Part shown: positions 25,103-34,600 of the stretch, one piece after another
How the letters are laid out: each line of letters opens with the position of its first letter
How positions within the stretch are numbered: position 1 is the first letter of the stretch
Source: Actinoplanes flavus
GTDB taxonomy: Bacteria; Actinomycetota; Actinomycetes; Mycobacteriales; Micromonosporaceae
Assembly: GCF_017592555.1 (NCBI RefSeq)
Contig: NZ_JAGFNS010000019.1
Coordinates: 62,001 to 126,000 of the forward strand
Direction: 5' to 3'
DNA length: 64,000 nt
Translations under genes and position numbers: made by a program
The notes under the pieces: generated by a model
Told to the model about the DNA's origin: nothing
The model's database searches: none
Seen by the model: only the letters and a program-made list of their open reading frames with translations

Positions 25103-26959
25103 ATGACGAGAATCCGCCCGTTCCGCCGCGCCGCGGTGGGCGCCCTCGCTCTCGGGCTCTCACTCGCCGCCCTGCCGGGCTCACCGGCATCGGCGCACGG
25201 CTCCGGCATCCCGGGCTTCGGCTCCAACGTCACCGTCTTCGACCCCAGCATGCCGGTCGGTGACATCCAGGCCACCCTGGACGCCACCTACGCCAAGCAG
25301 GTCGACAACGAGATGGGTACGGCCCGGTACGCGTACCTGTTCAAGCCGGGCACCTACGGCACCGCCGAGCAGCCGCTCCAGATCAAGGTCGGCTACTACA
25401 CGGAGATCACCGGCCTCGGGGCGAACCCGGGCGACGTGGTGATCAACGGCAAGGTGGAGGCGTACAACCGCTGCCTCGGCTCGGACCCGGCCAACCCCAA
25501 CTGCATCGCGCTCGTCAACTTCTGGCGCACCCTGTCCAACCTGACCGTCAACATCAACGGCGCGGGCCAGGACGGCTGCCGGCAGACCGCCAACTTCTGG
25601 GCCGTCTCCCAGGCCGTCTCGCTGCGCCGGACCCAGTTCACCAACGGCACCCTGTCGCTGATGGACTACTGCACCGCCGGCCCGCAGTACGCCAGCGGCG
25701 GCTTCATCGCCAACTCGAAGCTGCCGACCACCGTCAACGGCTCCCAGCAGCAGTGGCTCACCCGCAACAGCGAGGTGGCGAGCTGGTCCAACGCCGTCTG
25801 GAACCAGGTGTTCGCCGGGGTGACCGGCGCGCCCGACGACGCGGCGTTCCCGAACCCGCCCTACACCACCCTCGACACCACCCCGGTCAGCCGGGAGAAG
25901 CCGTTCCTGTTCGTCGACGCCAAGGGCAAGTACCAGGTGCGTGTGCCCGCCGCCAAGCGCAACACGGCCGGCACCTCCTGGGACGACACCTCCGGCCGGA
26001 CCATCCCGCTCTCCGACTTCTACGTCGCGAAGCCGGGTGACTCGGTCACCAAGATCAACGTGGCGCTGGCGCTCGGCAAGCACCTGCTGCTCACCCCGGG
26101 CGTGTACGACATCGCCCGCAGCATCGAGGTGCGCCGCCCGAACACCGTGGTGCTCGGCCTCGGCCACGCCACGCTGACCGCGGTCAACGGCTCCGTCCCG
26201 CTCGACGTCGCCAACGTGCCCGGCGTGATCATCGCCGGTGTCACCATCGACGCCGGCACCAAGGAGTCGCCGGTCCTGCTGCGCGTCGGCCAGAAGCACG
26301 GCCTCGGCTTCAGCTCGGCGGCCAACCCGACGACGCTGAACGACGTCTACTTCCGCGTCGGCGGCCCGCACATCGGCAAGACCAACATCGCGCTCGAGGT
26401 CAACAGCGACGACGTGCTGATCGACCACACCTGGGTGTGGCGCGGCGACCACGGCGTCGAGGGCTTCACCAACGGCGTGAACGGCGACACCGACCGCTGG
26501 AAGACCAACACCGGCCGCTACGGCGCCGTCATCAACGGCGACGACGTCACCGCGACCGGCCTGTTCGTCGAGCACTTCCAGAAGTACAACACCGTCTGGA
26601 ACGGCGAGCGCGGCACCACGGTCCTCTACCAGAACGAGCTTCCGTACGACCCGCCCACGCAGGCCGACTGGATGAACGGATCGGTCGAGGGCTACGCCGG
26701 CTACAAGGTCGGATCAAAGGTCAAGACCCATCATCTGTACGGTGCGGGCGTCTACGTCTTCAACCAGAACAACCCGTCGATCCACACCGAGAACGGGTTC
26801 GAGGTGCCGCAGACTCCCGGTGTCAAGCTGCACCACATCATGACCGTCAACCTGAGCGCCGGCATCATCGACCACGTGGTCAACGGCGTCGGCGAGGCCG
26901 CGGACACCACCAAGGTCGGGCAGCCGGTCTTCGTGGCCGACTACCCCGCGGTCCCGTGA
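25103..26959 (+). CDS. secreted pectin-lyase-fold (parallel beta-helix) protein
   Basis: ATG 25103 after a GGAAGGAA ribosome-binding site; 618 residues. Signal peptide ends at SPASAHG. The body has the features of a right-handed beta-helix: strand-turn repeats such as NTVVLGLGHATLTAVNGSVPLDVANVPGVIIAGVTID and a Gly/Asp/Asn-rich core (NSDDVLIDHTWVWRGDHGVEGF, GAVINGDDVTATGLFVEHFQKYNTVWNGE). Similar actinobacterial proteins are often misannotated as adenylyl cyclase or coagulation factor 5/8 protein; nothing here supports a cyclase. Probably a polysaccharide-active or polysaccharide-binding exoprotein; substrate unknown. Confidence 0.75.
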   Translation: MTRIRPFRRAAVGALALGLSLAALPGSPASAHGSGIPGFGSNVTVFDPSMPVGDIQATLDATYAKQVDNEMGTARYAYLFKPGTYGTAEQPLQIKVGYYTEITGLGANPGDVVINGKVEAYNRCLGSDPANPNCIALVNFWRTLSNLTVNINGAGQDGCRQTANFWAVSQAVSLRRTQFTNGTLSLMDYCTAGPQYASGGFIANSKLPTTVNGSQQQWLTRNSEVASWSNAVWNQVFAGVTGAPDDAAFPNPPYTTLDTTPVSREKPFLFVDAKGKYQVRVPAAKRNTAGTSWDDTSGRTIPLSDFYVAKPGDSVTKINVALALGKHLLLTPGVYDIARSIEVRRPNTVVLGLGHATLTAVNGSVPLDVANVPGVIIAGVTIDAGTKESPVLLRVGQKHGLGFSSAANPTTLNDVYFRVGGPHIGKTNIALEVNSDDVLIDHTWVWRGDHGVEGFTNGVNGDTDRWKTNTGRYGAVINGDDVTATGLFVEHFQKYNTVWNGERGTTVLYQNELPYDPPTQADWMNGSVEGYAGYKVGSKVKTHHLYGAGVYVFNQNNPSIHTENGFEVPQTPGVKLHHIMTVNLSAGIIDHVVNGVGEAADTTKVGQPVFVADYPAVP

Positions 26960-26964
26960 TCTGA

Positions 26965-27003
26965 GCTGGTGGTCACTCGTTCACGGGGCGGGTGACCACC
27001 AGC
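26965..27003. terminator. bidirectional hairpin between convergent genes
   Basis: Perfect 12-bp stem GCTGGTGGTCAC (26965-26976) with GTGACCACCAGC (26992-27003), 15-nt loop. It covers the last codons of the minus-strand stress-protein gene and lies just past the beta-helix gene, so it can serve both. Confidence 0.65.
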
Positions 27004-27389
27004 ACCGGGCGGCCCGCCTTCTCGATCAGGGTCAGCGGCACGCTCCCCAGCAGGCGCTGCGTCACCACCGGCCGCACGCTCGAACCGAGGACGATCAGGT
27101 CGGCCTCCTGCTCGCTCGCGAACCGGATGATCTGCTCCGCGGCGCGGCCCGGCAGGACCGTACGCGAAGCCTCGATCCCGGCCCCGGCCAACCGCCGGAC
27201 CGCGGCCTCCGCGGCATGCTCGGCCCGCTCGGTGTAGACGCTGCGCGGCATCGGCGAAAGATACTCGCTCTCCAGCTCGTCCACCGCGATCACCGTGACC
27301 GACGCGCCCGTCTGCCGGACCAGGTCGGCGACGGCGTCGGTCACCCACGGCTGCTCGGCCTGGGGATTTGCGGCAAGCACGATATGCAT
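26973..27389 (-). CDS. universal stress protein (UspA family)
   Basis: ATG 27389 (the frame continues upstream but MHIVLAANPQ is the natural family start). 138 residues, single Usp domain: IVLAAN start, LPGRAAEQIIRFASEQEADLIVLGSSVRP and the ATP-binding-like GSV-PLTLIEKAGRPVLVV end. The usual G-2x-G-9x-G(S/T) loop reads GSSVRPVVTQRLLGSVPLTL, with the first glycine context altered, so nucleotide binding may be weak. Divergent from the permease gene across 58 nt. Confidence 0.85.
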   Translation of the reverse strand: MHIVLAANPQAEQPWVTDAVADLVRQTGASVTVIAVDELESEYLSPMPRSVYTERAEHAAEAAVRRLAGAGIEASRTVLPGRAAEQIIRFASEQEADLIVLGSSVRPVVTQRLLGSVPLTLIEKAGRPVLVVTRPVNE

Positions 27390-27447
27390 GTGACCCACGG
27401 TACGGGTAACGTCACTAATCCGCAGTGGACCTTCGCAAGGAGCACTC

Positions 27448-28815
27448 ATGGCGGATGTGACCTCGCCCGGGTCGGAGCAGCCCACCCTCAACCGGGTCAT
27501 CGGCCCGGCGCTTCTGCTGCTGTTCGTGGTCGGGGACATCCTCGGCACCGGGGTGTACGCGCTGACCGGCAAGGTGGCCAACGAGGTCGGCGGCGCGGTG
27601 TGGCTGCCGTTCCTGCTGGCGTTCGTGGTCGCGCTGCTCACCGCGTTCAGCTATCTGGAGCTGGTGACGAAGTACCCACGGGCCGCCGGCGCGGCGCTCT
27701 ACACGCACAAGGCGTTCGGGGTGCACTTCCTGACCTTCATGGTCACCTTCGCGGTGATGTGCTCCGGGCTGACCTCGGCGTCCAGCGCGTCCAAGGCGTT
27801 CGCCGGGAACTTCGGCAAGGCGTTCGACCTGTCCCTCGGCGACGGGCTGGCGCTCACCGCCGTGGCGCTCGGCTTCATCACCCTGGTCGGCCTGATCAAC
27901 TTCCGGGGCGTCGGGGAGAGCGTCAAGGCCAACGTGGTGCTGACCTGCGTGGAGCTGACCGGCCTGCTGATCGTCATCGGGGTCGGCGCGTGGGCGCTCG
28001 GCGGCGGCAACGGCGACCTGTCCCGGCTCACCGAGTTCAACACCCCGCCCGGGGAGAGCGTGTGGCTGTCCGTGACCGCCGGGACCGCGCTGGCCTTCTT
28101 CGCGATGGTCGGCTTCGAGGACTCGGTCAACATGGCCGAGGAGACCCGCGACCCGGTCCGGATCTTCCCGCGCGTCATGCTCACCGGGCTCTGCGTGACC
28201 GGGCTCATCTACGTACTGGTGGCGATCTCGGCGGTCGCGCTGGTCGCGCCCGCCGACCTCGGCTCCGGTGACACGCCGCTGCTCAAGGTGGTGCAGGCCG
28301 GGGCGCCCGGGTTCCCACTGTGGGTGTTCGCGTTCATCACCATGTTCGCGGTGGCCAACTCGGCGCTGATCAACATGATGATGGCCAGCCGGCTGCTGTA
28401 CGGGATGGCGAACGAGCGGGTCCTCCCGAAGGTGCTGGGCCGGGTGCACCGCCGTCGCCGTACGCCCTGGGTGGGAATCGTGTTCACCACCCTGATCGCG
28501 TTCGGGCTGATCTGGTTCGCCGATCTGACCGCCCTCGGCGGCACCACGGCGCTGCTGCTGCTCTGCGTCTTCACCGTCGTCAACGTGGCCTGTCTGGTGC
28601 TGCGGCGCGACCGGGTCGAGCACCAGCACTTCCGGGCGCCGACGGTGATCCCGGTGCTCGGGGCGGTCGCCTGCGCCTTCCTGGCCAGCCCCCTCTCCGG
28701 GCGGGCCGGGGCGGACTACCGGGTGGCCGGGGTGCTGCTGCTCATCGGGGTGGTGCTGTGGGCCATCACGTATGCGACGAACCGGTTCGTTCCGGGCGCC
28801 GTATCGCGTACCTGA
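27448..28815 (+). CDS. APC-family amino acid permease
   Basis: ATG 27448 with AAGGAG upstream; 455 residues, twelve predicted membrane helices. Family marks: GPALLLLFVVGDILGTGVYALTGKVANEVGG at helix 1 and the GFEDSVNMAEETRDP segment (residues about 220-235), typical of APC permeases. Probably an amino acid importer or exchanger; substrate not determinable. A terminator overlaps its stop codon. Confidence 0.88.
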   Translation: MADVTSPGSEQPTLNRVIGPALLLLFVVGDILGTGVYALTGKVANEVGGAVWLPFLLAFVVALLTAFSYLELVTKYPRAAGAALYTHKAFGVHFLTFMVTFAVMCSGLTSASSASKAFAGNFGKAFDLSLGDGLALTAVALGFITLVGLINFRGVGESVKANVVLTCVELTGLLIVIGVGAWALGGGNGDLSRLTEFNTPPGESVWLSVTAGTALAFFAMVGFEDSVNMAEETRDPVRIFPRVMLTGLCVTGLIYVLVAISAVALVAPADLGSGDTPLLKVVQAGAPGFPLWVFAFITMFAVANSALINMMMASRLLYGMANERVLPKVLGRVHRRRRTPWVGIVFTTLIAFGLIWFADLTALGGTTALLLLCVFTVVNVACLVLRRDRVEHQHFRAPTVIPVLGAVACAFLASPLSGRAGADYRVAGVLLLIGVVLWAITYATNRFVPGAVSRT

Positions 28816-28843
28816 TCGGGTGACCGGACCGGTTCACCCGATC
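28814..28843 (+). terminator. hairpin terminator of the permease gene
   Basis: GATCGGGTGA (28814-28823), which includes the stop codon, pairs perfectly with TCACCCGATC (28834-28843). Confidence 0.6.
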
Positions 28844-28984
28844 GGCGTAACCGGACGGAAATCTTGGGGCACCGCAGGTGGCGGGTGTTCGACGCTGGTC
28901 GACACCCTCGTCGTGGCAGCTTGAAGCGATGTGCGAAGCTGCCCGCTACCACATGCACCCTCCTCTCCTGTCCGGAGGCCCGAT

Positions 28985-29950
28985 ATGGCATCATTCCTCT
29001 CCGTTGTTGCCGGGCTCGTGATCGGCGTGATAGCCGGCTGGCTGATCTGGGGCCGCCGCTCCGGCTCCGCCGCCCCGGCCACGACGACCTCGACCCCGTC
29101 GACGTCCTCGACCGAGACCGTCGCGGTCGTCGCGACGCCGGCCGACACCGACTCCGAGCCGTCTCCCGTGACCTCGCCCGCCGACGAGCCCACCGCCGCG
29201 CCCGTCGCCGTCGAGCCCGAGGCCGAGACCACACCCGCCGTCGAGCCCGAGACCCCGGCCGAGCCGGCGGCCGCCGAGCCGGTGGCGGAGAAGGCCGCTG
29301 ACGAGGAGACCGTCGTCATCGCCGAGTCCGAGACGGTCGTCATCGCGGAGCCGGTGGCGGAGAAGGCCGCCGACGAGGAGACCGTCGTCATCGCCGACGC
29401 CGAGACGGTCGTCATCGCGGAGCCCGAGCCGGTCGCAGTCACCGAGCCCGAGCCCGTCGCTGTCGCCGAGCCCGAGCCCGAGCCCGTCGCTGTCGCCGAG
29501 CCGGAGCCGGTCGCCGTCGCTGTCGCCGAGCCCGTCGCCGATCCCGAGCCGGTCGCCGCCGCTGAGCCCGTGCCCGCCCCGGAGCCGGTCGTCGCCCCGG
29601 AGCCCGTCGTCGCTCCCGAGCCCGTCGTGGCCCCGGAGCCCGTCGTCGCTCCCGAGCCGGTGGTCGCGCCCGAGCCGGTCATTCCGGCGCAGGCCGTCAT
29701 CACCGAGGAGCCCGACCTGGCGGGCACGCCCGCCCCGATCGACGAGCCGGACGACCTCACGAAGATCGCGGGCATCGGCCCGAAGGTGGCCATCGCGCTC
29801 GCCGCGGCCGGCATCACCACCTACGCGAAGCTGGCCGACTCCGACGTGGACAGCCTCAAGCAGGCGATCAACGCGGCCGGCATGCGCGGTTCGGCGAGCC
29901 TCGCCTCCTGGCCGGAGAAGGCCCGCGAGCTGGTCGGCGCCAAGAGCTGA
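28985..29950 (+). CDS. membrane-anchored Glu-Pro-Val repeat protein with C-terminal helix-hairpin-helix
   Basis: ATG 28985; 321 residues. N-terminal membrane helix (MASFLSVVAGLVIGVIAGWLIW), then about 230 residues of acidic Pro/Val/Glu/Ala repeats: a 22-residue unit with EKAADEETVVIA repeated (about 100-145), many EPVAVAEPE units and a run of EPVVAP units (about 198-235). The C-terminus (about 255-321) is a helix-hairpin-helix-like fold, DDLTKIAGIGPKVAIALAAAGITTYAKLA, as attached to many bacterial membrane or ribosomal-type proteins. The acidic repeat region is probably an extended spacer. Function unknown; DNA binding would be odd for a domain held behind a spacer unless the C-terminus is cytosolic. 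Confidence 0.75.
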   Translation: MASFLSVVAGLVIGVIAGWLIWGRRSGSAAPATTTSTPSTSSTETVAVVATPADTDSEPSPVTSPADEPTAAPVAVEPEAETTPAVEPETPAEPAAAEPVAEKAADEETVVIAESETVVIAEPVAEKAADEETVVIADAETVVIAEPEPVAVTEPEPVAVAEPEPEPVAVAEPEPVAVAVAEPVADPEPVAAAEPVPAPEPVVAPEPVVAPEPVVAPEPVVAPEPVVAPEPVIPAQAVITEEPDLAGTPAPIDEPDDLTKIAGIGPKVAIALAAAGITTYAKLADSDVDSLKQAINAAGMRGSASLASWPEKARELVGAKS

Positions 29951-29956
29951 ACGGAC

Positions 29957-29989
29957 CCGGGCGTGCCCCTTCACCGGGGGCACGCCCGG
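29957..29989 (+). terminator. strong hairpin terminator
   Basis: Perfect 13-bp stem CCGGGCGTGCCCC (29957-29969) with GGGGCACGCCCGG (29977-29989), 7-nt loop, 6 nt after the stop of the repeat protein. Confidence 0.75.
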
Positions 29990-30115
29990 CGGCCGCCGCC
30001 GGGCCACCTCGACCTCGCGACGAGGGTCGCGGCCCGGCGCCACCCCGCCGAGTCGCGCCCGGTGGAGCGGTCGCGTCGCCCGGCCAGGCGGCGGGAACCG
30101 ATTTCGATGGTGGGG

Positions 30116-31321
30116 TCAGAACTCCCGGCCGTCGTCGAACCACTCGGCCGGCCCCTCCCGCGCCGGCACGTGGAAGCGGGCGGCCAGGTCGAGGTAGACG
30201 TCCCAGACCTGTTCCCGTTCGGCGGTCTCGATCACCCCGTACCGTTGATCCAGGCCGTTGACGTCGGCGATGAACCGGCGCAGCGCGCGCTCGGCTCGCG
30301 GAAGACGATCCGGCGCCGACGGGACGATGCCCTCGGCGGCCGCGAGCGCCCGCGCATAGGCGGAACCGGCCTCCTCGGCGGCCGCCTCGGACTCCTCCAC
30401 CCAGTTCCGGAACGGGTTGCCGAGGTTCCGGGCCAGCCAGGCGTCGGCGACGTCACCCCGTATCCGCACCCGCACGGCGCTGCCCCGATAGCGGTCGCGC
30501 AGCGCCCCGGCCACGCTGCGGCGGATCCCGTCCACCTCGAGGCGGCGCAACTCCGGAAGATCGGGCAGGTCGTCCGGGCCGAGGGCGTAGGCGCCGAACA
30601 GCGAGACGGCGCGCAGGCGGGAGCAGGCGGCCAGCAGGTGCGGATCCTCCAGCGTGCTCCGCGGGTCCTCGAAGTCGACCCGCAGGTCCGTCAGCTCGGT
30701 CAGGCCGGACAGCACCGAGGCGGACACCCCGGCGCCCACCCGGAGCCAGAGGTTCCGCACCCGATGGAGGCCGTCGGGAAGCCGCACGCCCGGTTCCCCA
30801 CCGCCTCGCATCCGGTGAAGGCCGTCGGAGAGCCGCACGCCCGGTTCCCCGGCGTCTCGCATCCGGTGAAGGCCGTCGGGGAACCAGCGCAGGCTCACGT
30901 CGTACCCCGCATCGGGAAGATCGACCCGCAGCGAGCGTGACCGGCCCGCCAGGAGGAGAGTCTCCATGCCGGGCAGCCGGAGGCTGCGCAGCTCGCCGCA
31001 GCCGAGCACGCGCAAGGCGCCGACCGCGGTGCCGGTGAGGTCGATGTCGCCGACCGGATCGCGCCATTCGAGGAAGCGGATCCGCGGACGGGGGCGGAGC
31101 GCCTCGGCGAGACCCCGGTCGGCGCCGGACCACAGGATGTTCCTGCTCCGCGGGAAGGCGTCCAGCGCGGTGAAATCGACCGGGCCGTCGGCGGGCACGC
31201 GATGCATCAGATCGAGTACGGCCGTCGCGGCGGTCATCGTCTGTGGACCGGCCCCGAAATCGACCTCGACGGTCGCCGGCGTCACGGAGCGCAACCCGAA
31301 GGCGCCGGACAGATCAGACAT
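30116..31321 (-). CDS. leucine-rich-repeat-like protein with internal duplication
   Basis: ATG 31321 (MSDLSGAFGLRSV); 401 residues. The middle part has irregular LRR-like strands (VGALRVLGCGELRSLRLPGMETLLLAG, LTELTDLRVDFEDP, LPELRRLEVDGI). Residues about 150-205 contain three near-identical units of DGLHRMR-x-GGEPGVRLP type, a recent local expansion. The last 100 residues are helical (VEESEAAAEEAGSAYARALAAAEG). No signal peptide or membrane helix, so probably cytosolic. I know no defined function; similar LRR-type proteins of actinobacteria are thought to bind other proteins. Divergent from the giant caspase-like gene, with 282 nt between. Confidence 0.6.
   Translation of the reverse strand: MSDLSGAFGLRSVTPATVEVDFGAGPQTMTAATAVLDLMHRVPADGPVDFTALDAFPRSRNILWSGADRGLAEALRPRPRIRFLEWRDPVGDIDLTGTAVGALRVLGCGELRSLRLPGMETLLLAGRSRSLRVDLPDAGYDVSLRWFPDGLHRMRDAGEPGVRLSDGLHRMRGGGEPGVRLPDGLHRVRNLWLRVGAGVSASVLSGLTELTDLRVDFEDPRSTLEDPHLLAACSRLRAVSLFGAYALGPDDLPDLPELRRLEVDGIRRSVAGALRDRYRGSAVRVRIRGDVADAWLARNLGNPFRNWVEESEAAAEEAGSAYARALAAAEGIVPSAPDRLPRAERALRRFIADVNGLDQRYGVIETAEREQVWDVYLDLAARFHVPAREGPAEWFDDGREF
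30760..30890. repeat. triplicated coding repeat inside the LRR-like gene
   Basis: Three copies, about 60 nt apart, of a segment containing ATCCGGTGAAGGCCGTCGG (plus-strand reading), encoding the DGLHRMR units. Confidence 0.7.
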
Positions 31322-31603
31322 CCGATCATGGTAGAACCACCGGATCCGGTGAAAGCCCGGAATCCGCCGTGACTTCGGCACACTCTCCGGCGCACCATGG
31401 ATCGACGTCCTTCCACCTCTCCCCGAGCCCGGCGATTCGGCAACATCATCGCTGGTGGATCGCCATGCGGGCACCCACCGCGGAACAGCGCCGCCCACCG
31501 CGCCCCGGCTAGATCAACAACGCAGTGTCGCCGGATCGACGCCGTTCGTAATCAACTCGGGGTTTCGTGTCGCGCCTCGGCATCGCACCATGGATGGCGG
31601 GTG

Positions 31604-34600
31604 ATGCATGCGATGAGCGGGCGACGACTGGCAGTAGTGGTTAGCGTCGAGCAGCACGACGACCCCGTGTTGCGCAGGTTCTCGGTGCCGTCGGCAGATG
31701 TTCCGGCGTTCGCGGACATGCTCGGGGAGCCGGCGCTCGGCGGGTTCGACGTGACGTATCTACGAGATCCCGGGGCGCGCGAGGCGTACTCCCGAATCAA
31801 GTCGATCTTCGACGGCCGGGAGCAGGACGACTGCGTCCTCGTCTACTTCCGTGGCGTCATGCTGACCGGGCCCGGCGGCGGGCTCTACCTCGCCACCGCC
31901 GACACGGTGATGGGCCGGCCCACCGACACCGCGATCGACGTGGCGCAGATGGCCGCCCTCATGCAGCGGAGCCGGGCCGGACAGGCCGTCGTCCTGCTCG
32001 ACGGGCGGACCGGCAGCCCCGTCGACGCCGGGCACCACTTCCGCGCGGCGCGGGCCGCCGAGTGGCAGAGCCGCGTCGTCATCGCCGCCACCGCCCGGCC
32101 CGAACCACCCACCTTCGCCGGGCTCATCACCGACGGCGTCGTCACCGGCGCCGCCGACCGCGACCGGGACGGCTGGATCGGCATCGGCGAACTCCACGAC
32201 CACCTGCGCGAACGCGACCCCAGCGTGCGGCAGTGGGTGTTCGGGTCGGGCCGGCAACCGTACCTGGCCCGGATCCGCCGCCAGGGCAGCGACCAGATGG
32301 CCCAGATCGCCCAGCTCGCGGTCGCGGCCGCCGGCGAGGACCTGTCCCGCGCCGTCGAGGCCCGCTCGTCGCTGCGGCGGCTCGCCACCGGCGAAGGCCG
32401 GGTCGCCGCCGCGGCGTCGGCCGCCCTCCGCCGCACCTCGATCCGCCTCGCCGAACCGGCCGTCGACTTCGGCCGGGTCGCCCCCGGAACCCGCCAGCTC
32501 GCCGCCGTCGTCGCCGTCCAGGGCCCACCACTGGCCGCCGCGTCGGCGGTCTCCAGCGACACCGAGGGCCTGCACGCCCGCCTCGAAGGCAACGTGCTGC
32601 GCGTCTCCTGGTTCCCCACGGTCGGCCGGCTCGACGGGGCGGTCACCCTCGACGGCCCGGCGGGATCCGCCCGGCTCACCGTGACCGGCGAGGTCGCCGC
32701 GGACTTCGACGTGGCCACCGGCGGCTGGGTCCCGGCACCCGTCGGCAACGGCGCAGCTACTGCTTTGCCCGCGCCGCCCGGCACCCCACCCGCGAGCGGC
32801 CCTCCGGCCGTGCCTCCCGCGAGCGGCCCGCCGGCCGTCCCCGCGAGCGGCCCTCCGGCCTTGCCCCCCGCTAGCGGCCCTCCGACCGCTGTCCCGCCCA
32901 GCAGCGGCGCTCCGGCCGCGAGTGGTTTCCTGCCTCCCGGGTCGCCGGCGGTGGGTTCCCGACCGACTTCCGGCGCCGGCCCATACGCCGTCCCTCCCCC
33001 GCCTTCAACCGGCACCGGGCCGCACACACCGGCTCCGGGCGGGGGCCCGCAAGCCATCCCTCCCGGATCCGGTGCCGGGCCGCACACCTCGCCTCCCGGC
33101 AGCGGCCCAAACACCATCCCACCCACATCCGGTGCCGGGCCGCACACCTCGCCTCCCGGCAGCGGCCCACACACCATCCCACCCACATCCGGTGCCGGGC
33201 CGCACACCTCGCCTCCCGGCAGCGGCCCACACACCATCCCACCCACATCCGGCGCTCACACCTTGCCTCCGGCCGATGGCTTCGCTCCGCCGGCGCCGGG
33301 TAGCTCGCAGGCCGCGTGGGAGGCTGCCTGGGCAGCGGGCGGCCAGCCCTGGCCGGGCGAGATTCCGACGCCCGAAGAAGCGTGGCCCGGCGAGACGGCC
33401 TGGCCTCAGCCCTGGCAGAGCCAGACACCGGACTCCGCAGCGGCACACGGGCTTGGGGAGACCGCACCACCCGCTCAGCCGGTCGACACGCCCACGGCCG
33501 CGGGATCACCGGCGGCATGGCCATCCTCCGCTTCGGCGCCGGCATCCCCCAACCCCTCCTCCGGTACGGCGGAAGCGGTCCCGCCCTCAACCGGATCCCC
33601 TGGATGGGCACCGACATCAGGCTCCCCGGCATGGTCGCCCACAAGCGGCCCCCCGGCTCGGAGCACCCCGTCACCGGCCGCGGGCAGCACCGCCTCGCAT
33701 CCGGACGCTGCTGCCGGCGCGTCACCGATCCAGGGTCCGCCCGCTGACGCTTCCCCGGGGGTCCGATCCGGCCACTCGCCCCACCCCGACCGGCCCACCG
33801 AAGCCTCACCATGGGTCCGCTCCGACCAGACACCCACCAACCCGGCACTCCCCACCAGCCAACCCGCCGAAACCCCACCATGGGTCCGCACCGACCAGAC
33901 ACCCACCAACCCGGCACTCCCCACCAGCCAACCCGCCGAAACCCCACCATGGGTCCGCACCGACCAGACACCCACCAGCCCAGCGCCCCACACCGACCGG
34001 CCCACCGAAACCCCATCGGGGGTGTCCGCCGGCCAGACGCACACCCCGCCCGCTGAGAGCTCTCCGTCGGTACCGGCGTCTTCGGCGCTGTCCGCTGGCG
34101 CGTCGCCGCGGGTCTCTCCCGGTGGAGTTCCGGGCTCGGACGATTCGGCTGGGGCGCGCACCGCGGCACGGACCTCGCCGTGGGCACCCACCAGCGGGCC
34201 ACCGTCACCGAGTCGCTCCAGCATCCCCACGGCCGGGAGGCCGGGCGGTCCGGGGCATCAGGCCGGCTGGGCAGCTACCGGCGAATCGGCGTCGACGGAG
34301 AGTTCTACCGCCGGGCAGATGGGTGACGCCGGTGGTCGGGTGGCTTGGCCATCCGTCGGCGGCTTGGTGTCTGACGGCCATGTGGACGAGCCGCACGGTG
34401 ACTCGACTGGCGCGGGTGCCAGCGAAGCAGCCCCGTCCGGGGAGACCGTCAGGCCCGTCGTTGAGCCTTCGGTGGCGTCCGAACCGGAAACAGACAGCGA
34501 CACCTCGGCTGTGGAGCGCTCGGGTGTTCGCGGTAGTGAGTCCGGAGCCACTCTTCCGGAGACCGGATCGTCCGGGTCTTCGGATGACGAACCCCTGGTC

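Noticed and set aside
25103..26959. Adenylyl cyclase, a name often given to such proteins
   Set aside because: No cyclase motifs; the sequence is a secreted beta-helix.
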